Both the position numbers and the translations under genes were made by a program. A stretch of 64,000 bases of DNA. Origin: UBA7672 sp040398425. Lineage in GTDB: Bacteria; Pseudomonadota; Alphaproteobacteria; Caulobacterales; Hyphomonadaceae. The notes below the pieces were generated by a model that was given only the letters and a program-made list of their open reading frames with translations, was not told the origin of the DNA and ran no database searches. Shown piece after piece: positions 18,401-26,317 of the stretch (position 1 is the first letter of the stretch; every line of letters begins with the position of its first letter). Location: NCBI GenBank assembly GCA_040398425.1, contig JBBATZ010000006.1:1-64000 (forward strand), read 5' to 3'.

Positions 18401-18852
18401 CGACGGTTCAACAGCCCCTCGCTCCCGCCCGTCAGACAGATGAGGCCTTCGGCATGGGCAAGGACGCTCGCAAGCGGCACCTGGTGATCTGTGCCCGCAG
18501 GCGTCACGAAGGACTCCGAAGAGAGCTTCATCAGATTGCGATAACCGGCCTCGCTCTGCGCAATCAGAGCCAGCGCACCTGTCTCGCCCGTAACGCCGGG
18601 TTCCAACACGTTGAGGGTAAGGCCGGTGATCGACTGGACGCCCTGTTCGGATAACGCCTCCGAAAGTTCGAGCGCAGCGAAGAGGTTGTTATCGGTTACG
18701 GCAACAGCTGGCGCACTCGTCGCCGAAGCCCACTTCGCCAGTTCCTTCGGCCGGATCATGCTCTGGAGTAGCGACAGCGCAGTGCGCACGCGCAGGTGGA
18801 TGAATTTGGCGGCCACTTTTGGGGCCGCTTCTGGCGGGGTCTCTGCAGTCAT
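15403..18852 (-). CDS. dnaE: DNA polymerase III subunit alpha
   Basis: This is the replicative polymerase of the C family (DnaE1 type, 1149 residues). The N-terminal PHP domain begins FIHLRVRTALSLL (17-29), where one metal-site histidine of the ancestral pattern is arginine, so PHP catalysis is unlikely. The palm contains PDFDVDF (404-410) with D407 and D409 as catalytic aspartates, and KFDFLGLKTL with the third. The fingers/thumb segment follows, then the helix-hairpin-helix and an OB fold (about 990-1080). The C-terminal part is short. It lies downstream of lolD and upstream of the SMI1/KNR4-like gene. Confidence 0.96.
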   Translation of the reverse strand: MTAETPPEAAPKVAAKFIHLRVRTALSLLQSMIRPKELAKWASATSAPAVAVTDNNLFAALELSEALSEQGVQSITGLTLNVLEPGVTGETGALALIAQSEAGYRNLMKLSSESFVTPAGTDHQVPLASVLAHAEGLICLTGGSEGLLNRRAAAGRTDEVRKRLQDLSAAFGDRLYVELQRQGKPEEAAAEGMLVDLAYELGLPLVATCDARFQKPSQHAVHDVLMCIANSTYVSQADRPRVSPQQYLKSPAEMMAAFSDLPEALESTVEIARRCAFRPKKHKPILPPFDTKRGRNESTELKAQAEAGLKERLKVVVPAAEQHVYDERLAYEIGIIERMGFPGYFLIVSDFIKWAKANDIPVGPGRGSGAGSLVAWALTITDLDPIRFGLLFERFLNPERVSMPDFDVDFCQERRGEVIDYVRDKYGADRVAQIITFGTLQARAVLRDVGRVLQLPFHQVDKLAKLVPFNPAKPPTLAESLEMEPKLEEAIEEDEAVASLFETAQQLEGLYRNASTHAAGIVIGDRPLVELVGLYRDPRSEIPASQFNMKWSEAAGLVKFDFLGLKTLTVIDRAIKMIADKGVKVDLARLPLDDAKTYEMLQKGDVVGVFQVESQGMRRALVDMVPDRFEDLIVLVALYRPGPMANIPTYCSRKKGLEETTYFNDALTPWLKPILEPTFGIITYQEQVMQVARDMGGYSFGEADLLRRAMGKKIRSEMDNQRVRFVKGAMEKGISQADADLTFDACAKFADYGFNKSHSAPYALLTYQTAWLKANHPVEFLAASMSLDSGNTDKLAVFFQEARRLGVEVRPPDVNFSHADFSVEEGAVRYALGAIKGVGKPAMLTVEQAREAGPFKDLQDFAERVDPRQVNRRCFEALAKAGAFNPIEPNRAKAFAAAPMLSALASAADEQRNSNQVNLFGDEPAQRMRLPDVTGWGESDRLDNELASVGFFLSGHPLDDLLNGGMRARVTLAAERETVGRERQFLDMIGVVRSRVEKPSKAGGKFAIVTLSDPSGEYELFVGGDQLETMRDTLDVGGRIMCRVKVRKVEEELRFSLKNVKELSKASIGSHEALLVRLSPDAPLDRIASVAKTLQKSPSQNALGEIHLEMLVDGKVITIVLNGKYPVDFGAMSAFKSVPGVDQVRPAAA

Positions 18853-18890
18853 GATGCGCGACTCCCTGAAACGATCGGCGACAGGCGAGC

Positions 18891-19622
18891 CTAGACCGAG
18901 TCTCCCGCCGGGCGGTGCGGCGCAGCGGTGAGCTGGCCGTCCTGCAGGGCGAGCGTCTCGTCCATAAAGCTCGTCAGCTCCACGTTATGGGTCGCAACGA
19001 GCACCGCCACCCCCTCCAGCTTCGCAATGTCGAAAAGGTTCTGGAAAACCTTCCGGGAAGTGTTGGGATCGAGGTTACCGGTCGGTTCGTCGGCGATCAG
19101 CACTGTCGGCTTGTTGGCCAGCGAACGGGCGATCGCCACCCTCTGCTGTTCGCCCCCAGACAGTTGGCCCGGACGGTGATGATCGCGATCCTTGAGCCCC
19201 ATCATCGCCAGGAGTTCCTGACCCCGCTGCCGGGCGCGGCTGCGCGACATGCCGTTGATCATCAGCGGAGCAGCCACGTTGTCGACGGCGTTGAGCTCCG
19301 GCAGCAGGTGGTGGAACTGGTAGACGAAGCCGAGCTGCAGACGGCGAGCCATCGTCCGCGCCGTATCCGACATCGACAGCGCGTCCTTGCCGTTGAACGT
19401 CACGGTCCCGGCGTCAGGTTTTTCCAGCAGGCCGGCGACATGCAGTAGGGTGGACTTGCCGGATCCCGAAGGTCCGATCAGGCCGACCATCTTGCCCGCG
19501 TGGAGGTCAAGGTCGACGCCGCGCAACACGTGCAGCGTACGGTCGCCGGACTTGTAGTGCCGTTCCACGCCGCGAAGCGACAGCACGGGCGCTGCACTGA
19601 AAGGGGTCGCTTCACTCATCAT
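18891..19622 (-). CDS. lolD: Lipoprotein-releasing ABC transporter ATPase LolD
   Basis: LolD powers release of outer-membrane lipoproteins from the inner membrane to LolA. The 243-residue ABC protein has Walker A GPSGSGKST (about 50-58), signature LSGGEQQRVAIARSL, Walker B VLIADEPTGNLD and the switch histidine in ATHNVEL. Its start overlaps the end of the permease gene by 4 bases, making the pair a single translational unit. Confidence 0.94.
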   Translation of the reverse strand: MMSEATPFSAAPVLSLRGVERHYKSGDRTLHVLRGVDLDLHAGKMVGLIGPSGSGKSTLLHVAGLLEKPDAGTVTFNGKDALSMSDTARTMARRLQLGFVYQFHHLLPELNAVDNVAAPLMINGMSRSRARQRGQELLAMMGLKDRDHHRPGQLSGGEQQRVAIARSLANKPTVLIADEPTGNLDPNTSRKVFQNLFDIAKLEGVAVLVATHNVELTSFMDETLALQDGQLTAAPHRPAGDSV

Positions 19623-20962
19623 TCGAACCTGAGCGCCTCAACCGGATTGAGCCGCGCGGCCCACATGGACGGAACGATCGACATCAGCAGCGTCACGATG
19701 AACGCCATGCCGCTGACCCATGCGACTTCATCCCACTCAAGTTTCGCGGGGAGCGAGTCGAGCTGGTAGATGTCCGGCGGGAAGAGCTGGACCTGGAACA
19801 CCCATTCAAGGAAATGCTGAATAGGCGCGATGTAGATGGCGCAGAGCACGCCGAGAAGCACGCCGGTGCCGACGCCAGCCATGCCGAGGATCGTGCCGGT
19901 CATCATGAAGATGCGCACAACGCCCGCGCGGGTAGCGCCGATTGTACGGAGGATCGCGATGTCTCTCGCCTTGTTCTTCACGAGCATAAGCACGCCGGTG
20001 ATGATGTTGAGGGCTGTGATCACAACGACGATGAACAGGATCAGTCGCATCACGTTACGCTCGACCACCAGCGCGGTCACGTAGGTGCCGTTACGCTGGA
20101 TCCAGCTCTGCATGCGATAGGGCTTTTCAGTCTCGAGCTGCTTGACAAAATCGTCGGCGGTATTGGGATCGGCGAGACGGACACCGACCCACGGATAGCC
20201 TTCGTCATAGCCGAACAGCAGCTTCGAGGACTCAATCGGCAGGAAGACGACGCCACGATCGTAGCGCTCATTGCCGACATGGTAGATGGCCGAGACGTTG
20301 TACGTCTTGGAGCGAGGGGCGGTGCCCAGCACGGTGCGGGCACCATTCGCTTGCGTTAGCGTGATCTTGTCGCCGACGCCAATGCCGAGTTCGTAGGCGA
20401 ACGCATCACCCATCACGATGTCCTGCGAGAGCGGACCGTCATCGCCAAAGCGATCGAGCGAGCCCTGCCCGATGGCGCCACGCGGAAGCGGTTCGTTTGG
20501 ATGGGTTCGGGCACGTTCGCCCGCTGCGATGCTCTTCGCGATCAACTCGTTCTTTCGCAGGTCTTCGGGGCGCACGCCGCGCACCTGGATGCCATCGCTG
20601 CGACCATAGGCAGAGCCAAGCGCAAAGCCTTCGTGCAGCGGCTCAGCGCTTTCCACGCCGGGACGTTGGCGCAGGTCGGCCATCAGCTCCTCGACCTTGT
20701 CTAGCGGCGCGCCGCGGGTGTCGATGAAGACGTGGGGTTCGAAGCCGACGATCTTGGAGATCAGCTCAAGCCGGAAGCCGTTCATGATCGACATGGTCAG
20801 GATCAGCGCCCAGACGCCGAGCATGATGCCGATGACCGAGACGATGGAGATGAAGGCGAGGCCGCCATGCTCGCGCTTTGCGCCCAGGTAGCGGATCGCC
20901 AGCATGCGTTCGAACGGCCCAAAGGGGCGCTCGACAACCCGTTGCTCCTGCGGCGCGGCCAT
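19619..20962 (-). CDS. lolC: Lipoprotein-releasing ABC transporter permease (LolC/E type)
   Basis: This 447-residue inner-membrane protein has the MacB/FtsX-type layout: one N-terminal helix (about 36-62, GLAFISIVSVIGIMLGVWAL), a large periplasmic domain (about 65-310), then three helices with the conserved cytoplasmic loop KNKARDIAILRTIGATRAG between the second and third. It ends NPVEALRFE. Only one permease gene is present, fitting a homodimeric permease as in many alphaproteobacteria rather than the LolC/LolE pair. It follows proS by 5 bases. Confidence 0.92.
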   Translation of the reverse strand: MAAPQEQRVVERPFGPFERMLAIRYLGAKREHGGLAFISIVSVIGIMLGVWALILTMSIMNGFRLELISKIVGFEPHVFIDTRGAPLDKVEELMADLRQRPGVESAEPLHEGFALGSAYGRSDGIQVRGVRPEDLRKNELIAKSIAAGERARTHPNEPLPRGAIGQGSLDRFGDDGPLSQDIVMGDAFAYELGIGVGDKITLTQANGARTVLGTAPRSKTYNVSAIYHVGNERYDRGVVFLPIESSKLLFGYDEGYPWVGVRLADPNTADDFVKQLETEKPYRMQSWIQRNGTYVTALVVERNVMRLILFIVVVITALNIITGVLMLVKNKARDIAILRTIGATRAGVVRIFMMTGTILGMAGVGTGVLLGVLCAIYIAPIQHFLEWVFQVQLFPPDIYQLDSLPAKLEWDEVAWVSGMAFIVTLLMSIVPSMWAARLNPVEALRFE

Positions 20963-20967
20963 CCGGA

Positions 20968-22299
20968 TCAGGCCTTCCTGCCGGCGAGGCAGCGATTGAT
21001 GGCGGCTTCCAGCGTCATTTCCTCGCTGCTGCCGGCCTTGCGGTTCCGGTACTCGACGACGCCCGCCTTGACGCCTTTGGGTCCGACCACGATCAGGTCC
21101 GGCACGCCGATCAGCTCCATGGTCGAGAACTTGGCTCCAGGACGCTCGGCGGTGTCGTCATACAGCGTGTCGACGCCAGCCTTCTGCAGCTGTTCGTAGG
21201 CGCTCTCGCAGACTTTCGTGACGTCGGCGTCGTCGGCGCGCAGGTTGAGGACGGCGGCTTCGAACGGGGCGACGGACGAGGGCCAGATCACGCCCTTCTC
21301 GTCGTGGCTGGCTTCGATGATCGCGCCCAGCAGGCGGGACACGCCGATGCCGTAAGAGCCCATCTCGGCCGGGATGTTTTTTCCGTCGGCGGTCGCGACT
21401 TCGGCCTTCATGGGCGCGGAGTACTTCGTGCCGAAATAGAAGATGTGGCCGACTTCAATGCCGCGCGCAGAGAGACGACGCTCGGCAGGCACTTCGGCTT
21501 CGAAGCGCGCCTGATCGTGCATTTCTTCGGTCGCCGCATAGAGCGACGTGCGCTTCTCGACTTCGGGTAGCAGGTCTTGCCAGAAATTGAGATCGGCGCC
21601 GGGAGCCGGCATGTCCACCAGCGCGCTGTCGCAGAACACGGCGCTCTCGCCCGTGTCGGCCAGCACGATGAATTCGTGGCTGAGATCGCCACCGATCGGA
21701 CCCGTATCGGCGCGCATCGGCACCGCCTTGAGACCCATGCGGCTGAAGGTGTTAAGGTAGGCGCAGAACATCCGGTAGTAGGATTGCTTGGCCGCCTCGA
21801 CCGACGCGTCGAACGAATATGCGTCCTTCATCAGGAACTCGCGGCCACGCATCACGCCGAAGCGGGGACGGACCTCGTCCCGGAACTTCCACTGGATGTG
21901 GTACAGGTTCAGCGGCAGCTGCTTGTATGATTTCACATACGTCCGGAAGATGTCGGTGATCATCTCCTCGTTCGTCGGGCCGTAGAGCATGTCGCGCTCA
22001 TGACGATCCTGAATGCGCAGCATCTCCTTGCCATAGGCGTCGTAGCGACCGGACTCGCGCCAGAGATCGGCTGACTGGATCGTCGGCATCAGCAGCTCGA
22101 TGGCGCCGGCGCGTTCCTGCTCCTCGCGGACGATCTTCTCGATCTTGTGCAGAACGCGCATGCCCAGCGGCAGCCACGAATAAATCCCGGCGCCATTCTG
22201 TTTGATCATGCCCGCGCGGAGCATGAGCTGGTGCGACACGATCTGTGCGTCGGCCGGCGCTTCCTTGAGCACAGGCAGAAAATAACGGGAGAGACGCAT
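20968..22299 (-). CDS. proS: Prolyl-tRNA synthetase, short form
   Basis: ProRS charges tRNA-Pro. At 443 residues it is the short alphaproteobacterial form that lacks the roughly 180-residue cis-editing insertion found in E. coli ProRS. The class II motifs are visible: motif 2 region KFRDEVRPRFGVMRGREFLMKD and motif 3 SYGIGVSRLLGAIIE (each of these is the local core). The C-terminal anticodon-binding domain starts near residue 345. Ala-tRNA-Pro clearance would need a separate YbaK/ProXp-type protein, not encoded in this window. Confidence 0.94.
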   Translation of the reverse strand: MRLSRYFLPVLKEAPADAQIVSHQLMLRAGMIKQNGAGIYSWLPLGMRVLHKIEKIVREEQERAGAIELLMPTIQSADLWRESGRYDAYGKEMLRIQDRHERDMLYGPTNEEMITDIFRTYVKSYKQLPLNLYHIQWKFRDEVRPRFGVMRGREFLMKDAYSFDASVEAAKQSYYRMFCAYLNTFSRMGLKAVPMRADTGPIGGDLSHEFIVLADTGESAVFCDSALVDMPAPGADLNFWQDLLPEVEKRTSLYAATEEMHDQARFEAEVPAERRLSARGIEVGHIFYFGTKYSAPMKAEVATADGKNIPAEMGSYGIGVSRLLGAIIEASHDEKGVIWPSSVAPFEAAVLNLRADDADVTKVCESAYEQLQKAGVDTLYDDTAERPGAKFSTMELIGVPDLIVVGPKGVKAGVVEYRNRKAGSSEEMTLEAAINRCLAGRKA

Positions 22300-22377
22300 G
22301 CGGGGCCCTGACGAGGTGCAGACAATGACAGGCTGATAGCCGCCGGATCACGCCCGCGCAATGAGGCCGATCTGCGG

Positions 22378-22629
22378 CTAAGTCTTTGGAATCATGAAAT
22401 CCAGCCAGTGCATATGGAGCGACAGCCAGAGGAGAAAAGTGAGGAGCGCACCGCCGATGGTCGGGATAATGAATTTCCAGGCCCAGCGGACCCTTTCCGG
22501 CGCCCCGACTTCCGTGCCGGGAATCACTGCCCCGGCCTCATGCTGGCTCCGCGTCCCCGCCGACAGGATCGGCAGGAAAATCAGCCACCAGGCCGAAAAG
22601 AAAACGACAACGGCTTCGAATACACCCAT
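22378..22629 (-). CDS. DUF1467 family membrane protein
   Basis: This 83-residue protein has two predicted membrane helices (about 3-22 and 55-78) joined by a short loop with AGTRSQHEAGAVIPGTEVGAP split by polar residues. The pattern WWLIFLPILS near the N-terminus matches the DUF1467 family, common in alphaproteobacteria just downstream of the epimerase gene as seen here (9 bases). Its function is unknown. Confidence 0.8.
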   Translation of the reverse strand: MGVFEAVVVFFSAWWLIFLPILSAGTRSQHEAGAVIPGTEVGAPERVRWAWKFIIPTIGGALLTFLLWLSLHMHWLDFMIPKT

Positions 22630-22638
22630 GGGCGAACC

Positions 22639-23058
22639 CTAGTGTTTGCCCTTCGGCGTTTCCATGAGTTCGATCAGCACACCATCCGAGTCCTTGGGGT
22701 GGATGAATATGACGAGGGTGCCGTGAGCGCCGATACGCGGCTCTCCAAGAACCTTGGCGCCCTTCTTTTCCATATCCGCTTTCGCCTCATGGATATCCGG
22801 CACCTCGAAGCACACGTGGTGCTGTCCACCCTTCGGGTTCTTCTCAAGGAAGTTGATGATGGGCGATTTCTCGCCCAGTGGCTCGATGATTTCGAGCTGC
22901 GTGTTCGGCAAGTTGATGAAGCCCACGCGCACGCCCTGCGCCGGCATATCGAAAGGCTGCACGAACTCGGTGGCGCCGTACATCGTGCGATAGGTCTCGA
23001 ATGTCTTCTCGATCGACGGCACAGCGATGCCGATATGGTTCAAGCGTCCGATGGTCAT
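22639..23058 (-). CDS. mce: Methylmalonyl-CoA epimerase
   Basis: This enzyme interconverts (R)- and (S)-methylmalonyl-CoA in propionate metabolism. The 139-residue vicinal-oxygen-chelate (glyoxalase) fold has two beta-alpha-beta halves. Metal ligands are visible as H in LNHIGIAV (about residue 7), H in GGQHHVCFEV (about 80) and E in GVLIELMETP near the end. No methylmalonyl-CoA mutase lies in the window. Position between the RNase J and DUF1467 genes is a common alphaproteobacterial arrangement. Confidence 0.92.
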   Translation of the reverse strand: MTIGRLNHIGIAVPSIEKTFETYRTMYGATEFVQPFDMPAQGVRVGFINLPNTQLEIIEPLGEKSPIINFLEKNPKGGQHHVCFEVPDIHEAKADMEKKGAKVLGEPRIGAHGTLVIFIHPKDSDGVLIELMETPKGKH

Positions 23059-23086
23059 GGGCGAACTCCCCTATATCCTTCAAAGA

Positions 23087-24748
23087 CTAGATCCGATGGA
23101 CGGTCACATCCACCAGTGGCCGCTTCCCGAAATGCACTTCGGCTGACCGACGTACAGCCCTGGTAAGCGCCTTCTCGATTTTCTCATCATCACCAAAATC
23201 AGCGCGCTTGAGACCTGCCATTGCATCCTCAGCCGCTTCATCTATCGGCTCAAGTGACTCGTCGGCAGGGCGGCCGTCCGGCTCCGAGAAGCCTCGCGCC
23301 ACGACGGTCGGGCCATCCTCGATCTTGCCCTTGGCGATTACGACACTGACAGAGATGTGGCCGTTATAGGCCATCTTCTTGCGCTCCCACATGCCGCCCG
23401 CCTTGTCTGACGTCAGCACCTGACCATCGACATGCAGACGGCCAGCCGGAACCTGATCGACGACCTCAACGGGGCCGGGCGCGAGACGGATGACATCGCC
23501 ATTGTCCGGGGTGATTGCCTCGGGCACCTGCAGCGACTTGGCGTAGCGCGCGTGCTCCATGATGTGACGACGTTCGCCGTGCACCGGAACGGCGATGCGC
23601 GGCTTGGCCCATAGATACATACGCCGCAGTTCATCGCGGCACGGGTGGCCAGAGACGTGGATATCGAACTGGCGATCTGTCACCAGCTTGATGTTGCGCT
23701 CAGCCAGCATGTTCTGGATGGCAGCAATGGACTTTTCATTGCCCGGAATGACGCGCGAGGAGAAGATAACAGTGTCTTCCGATCCCAGCTTCACCACCGG
23801 GTGATCACCACGCGCGATGCGTGCGAGCGCGGCATTGGCCTCACCCTGGCTGCCCGTGCAGAGGTAGAGCACGTTCTGCGGCGGCAGGCTGACAGCCTCA
23901 TTCGGCTCGATGAAGGAGAACCCCTCAAGCATCCCCACGGATTGCGCGGCGCCGACAACGCGGATCATGGACCGACCAAGCAGGCACACGGATCGATTGT
24001 TCGCGCGCGCCGCTTCGCACGCCGACTGCACGCGCGCCACGTTGGAGGCGAACGCGGTGATTGCCACCCTGCCCGTCTGTTCGGCGACCGCGCGGCGCAG
24101 CGCCTCGCGCGCCATACCCTCTGATCCAGCCTCGCCTTCCTCGAACACGTTGGTCGAGTCACAGACCATCGCGAGAATGCCTTCGCGACCCAGCTCCTCG
24201 ATCTTCGCCTGGTCGAAATCTTCGCCGATGATGGGATCGGGATCGATCTTCCAGTCGCCGGTGTGCAGGATCATGCCAAGCGGCGTGCGAATGGCGAGGC
24301 CGTTCGGCTCGGGGATCGAGTGGGTGAGCGTCACCATCTCGACGTCGAACGGTCCGAACTGCCGACGTTCGCGCAGTTGCATTATGTGGACGGGCGCTTC
24401 CTTGTCGAGGCCGCGCTCGCGCAGCTTCTCGTTGACGAGGTAGGCGGTGAAAGGCGTCGCGTAGATCGGCGCGCGCAGCTTTGGCCACAGCCAGGCGATC
24501 GCGCCGATATGATCCTCGTGCGCGTGTGTTAGGATGATCGCCTCGATATCGTCGGCATAGCTTTCAAGATAGACCGGGTCGGGCATGATGAGATCGACGC
24601 CCGGCGTCGTATCATCGCCGAATGTCACGCCGACATCGACAATGATCCAGCGCCGATTATCCGGCGGACCGAAGCCATAGGCGTTCAGGTTCATTCCGAT
24701 TTCGCGGCAGCCGCCAAGGGGCGCGAAGACGAGTTCGTCGCCCTTCAT
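23087..24748 (-). CDS. rnj: Ribonuclease J
   Basis: RNase J is a metallo-beta-lactamase/beta-CASP nuclease with 5'-3' exonuclease and endonuclease activity in rRNA maturation and mRNA decay. The 553-residue protein has the zinc motif HAHEDHIGA (about 76-84) and GMILHTGDWKID as later metallo-beta-lactamase motifs. The beta-CASP domain includes TGSQGE and SGHPCRDELRRM, and a C-terminal domain starts near residue 455. Alphaproteobacteria commonly carry RNase J together with RNase E. The start overlaps the coaX stop by 4 bases. Confidence 0.94.
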   Translation of the reverse strand: MKGDELVFAPLGGCREIGMNLNAYGFGPPDNRRWIIVDVGVTFGDDTTPGVDLIMPDPVYLESYADDIEAIILTHAHEDHIGAIAWLWPKLRAPIYATPFTAYLVNEKLRERGLDKEAPVHIMQLRERRQFGPFDVEMVTLTHSIPEPNGLAIRTPLGMILHTGDWKIDPDPIIGEDFDQAKIEELGREGILAMVCDSTNVFEEGEAGSEGMAREALRRAVAEQTGRVAITAFASNVARVQSACEAARANNRSVCLLGRSMIRVVGAAQSVGMLEGFSFIEPNEAVSLPPQNVLYLCTGSQGEANAALARIARGDHPVVKLGSEDTVIFSSRVIPGNEKSIAAIQNMLAERNIKLVTDRQFDIHVSGHPCRDELRRMYLWAKPRIAVPVHGERRHIMEHARYAKSLQVPEAITPDNGDVIRLAPGPVEVVDQVPAGRLHVDGQVLTSDKAGGMWERKKMAYNGHISVSVVIAKGKIEDGPTVVARGFSEPDGRPADESLEPIDEAAEDAMAGLKRADFGDDEKIEKALTRAVRRSAEVHFGKRPLVDVTVHRI

Positions 24749-25533
24749 TTCGGCTCTTTTGCGGCTTGGCCGATATTGCGGTCGTACAGGATGCGCAGCC
24801 CCTTGATGGTTATGTCGCTGTCGAAGTGATCGATGTTTTCCGCAGCGCCTTCGAACAGGGAGGCGACGCCACCCGTGGCGATCACGGTCATCGACTGCCC
24901 ATACTCGGACTTGATCCGTTCCACCAGCCCGTCAATCAGGTCGATATAACCCCAGAACACGCCGGATTGCATGGCGGAGACGGTATCCCGGCCGATTACC
25001 CGCTCCGGCCTCTGGATCGCGACGCGCGGCAGTTTGGCCGCGGCCTCGTGCAGGGCCTTCATCGACAGGTTGATGCCTGGGGCGATGATGCCCCCCTCGA
25101 AGCTGCCATCTGCGGCTACAATATCGAATGTCGTGGCGGTTCCACTGTCGATCACGATCAGAGGGCCTGCGTAACCGCCATGGGCGCCAACGGCGTTGAC
25201 CAGACGGTCGGCCCCGACTTCGCTGGGCTTCGGAATGTTCACTTTAACGCCGAGATCGACGTTTTCGCCGATCACGAAGGGTTCCACATTGAGGTAGCGC
25301 CGCGCGAAGTTGCGCTGGTTGAATAGCGACTGCGGAACGACCGTCGAGATTATGCAGTCGTCGATTTGGCTGAGGTTGAGGCCGCTGAGTTCCATCAGTG
25401 TCGACAGCCAGACGGCGTAGTCGTCCGCGGTCTTGGTCATGTCGGTGGATGAGCGCCACTGGGCGCGCCATGCCTCGCCGTCGTGGACGGCGAATAGTGT
25501 GTTGGTATTGCCCGTATCGATCGCCAGCAGCAT
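24745..25533 (-). CDS. coaX: Type III pantothenate kinase CoaX
   Basis: CoaX phosphorylates pantothenate, the first step of CoA synthesis. The type III enzyme belongs to the ASKHA fold and needs a monovalent cation. The 262-residue protein opens MLLAIDTGNTNT, the phosphate-1 loop. GADRLVNAVGA (about 106-116) and IDSGTATTFD (about 126-135) are the later signature motifs. It lies between birA (37 bases upstream) and the RNase J gene, overlapping the latter by 4 bases. Confidence 0.95.
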   Translation of the reverse strand: MLLAIDTGNTNTLFAVHDGEAWRAQWRSSTDMTKTADDYAVWLSTLMELSGLNLSQIDDCIISTVVPQSLFNQRNFARRYLNVEPFVIGENVDLGVKVNIPKPSEVGADRLVNAVGAHGGYAGPLIVIDSGTATTFDIVAADGSFEGGIIAPGINLSMKALHEAAAKLPRVAIQRPERVIGRDTVSAMQSGVFWGYIDLIDGLVERIKSEYGQSMTVIATGGVASLFEGAAENIDHFDSDITIKGLRILYDRNIGQAAKEPK

Positions 25534-25570
25534 GCGCGGTCCATAGAGTTTCTGGCCCTGCGGCCCAGGC

Positions 25571-26311
25571 TTAGCTCAATAGCGATATTTCGCCGGCGCG
25601 AACATGGGTGACGGCCCCGTCATCGCCCCGAAGCATCAAGGCGCCGTCATCTGCCAGCCCGGTCATTACGCCTTTGAGGCCGTTAACCTCGATCGGCGCA
25701 TTGAGGTACGCCGCGCAGGCGAGCCAATCCGCTCGCACTCCCGCGAAACCTTCGGTCAGCAGCTGGTTCAGGCGCGCGCGGAAAGCGAGATCGAGCAGGG
25801 TCAGCAGGCGCGGCGCGGTCAGCCCCGTTCCGCCGGGCAGGTTCACCAGACAGGCCGTGGGGCGATCGGAGCGTTCCGGGGCGACTTCCACATTCACGCC
25901 GAAACCCGCGGCCATCCAGAGTTGGCCGTGCAGCAGGCCGGTCTCGATCAGGATGCCGGACAGCTTGGCCCGACCTGCCAGCACGTCATTCGGCCACTTC
26001 AATCCCAGCGACCCCACATCAACGCCCGCCATGCGCGCCGCGTCCACCACGGCCAGACCTGCCGCAAACGGAACCACGGTCGCTTCTGCGGCCGGGCGTG
26101 GATAGCGCAGCAGAGCAGTGGCGAAGAGATTGCCAATCGGCGACGACCATTGCCGGCCAAGACGCCCTCGCCCCGCTGTCTGGGCGGCGGTGACCAGCCA
26201 GCACGGACCCGTGTCGCCCGATACGGCGCGACGGCGCGCTTCTTCGTTGGTTGAAGCGATTTCGGCGAACCGGATAATCGGCCAGGCGCCCAGAAGAAAC
26301 TCGGGCGTCAT
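25571..26311 (-). CDS. birA: Biotin--[acetyl-CoA-carboxylase] ligase, monofunctional
   Basis: BirA attaches biotin to the carboxyl-carrier protein of acetyl-CoA carboxylase. The 246-residue protein has the catalytic domain with AGRGRLGRQWSSPIGNLFAT (the biotinyl-AMP binding GRGRxxxxW loop), LGLKWPNDVLAG and GILIETGL, plus the small C-terminal domain. It lacks the N-terminal helix-turn-helix of E. coli BirA, so it should not act as a repressor. It follows nuoN by only 6 bases, which suggests read-through from the complex I operon. Confidence 0.93.
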   Translation of the reverse strand: MTPEFLLGAWPIIRFAEIASTNEEARRRAVSGDTGPCWLVTAAQTAGRGRLGRQWSSPIGNLFATALLRYPRPAAEATVVPFAAGLAVVDAARMAGVDVGSLGLKWPNDVLAGRAKLSGILIETGLLHGQLWMAAGFGVNVEVAPERSDRPTACLVNLPGGTGLTAPRLLTLLDLAFRARLNQLLTEGFAGVRADWLACAAYLNAPIEVNGLKGVMTGLADDGALMLRGDDGAVTHVRAGEISLLS

Positions 26312-26317
26312 CGCACC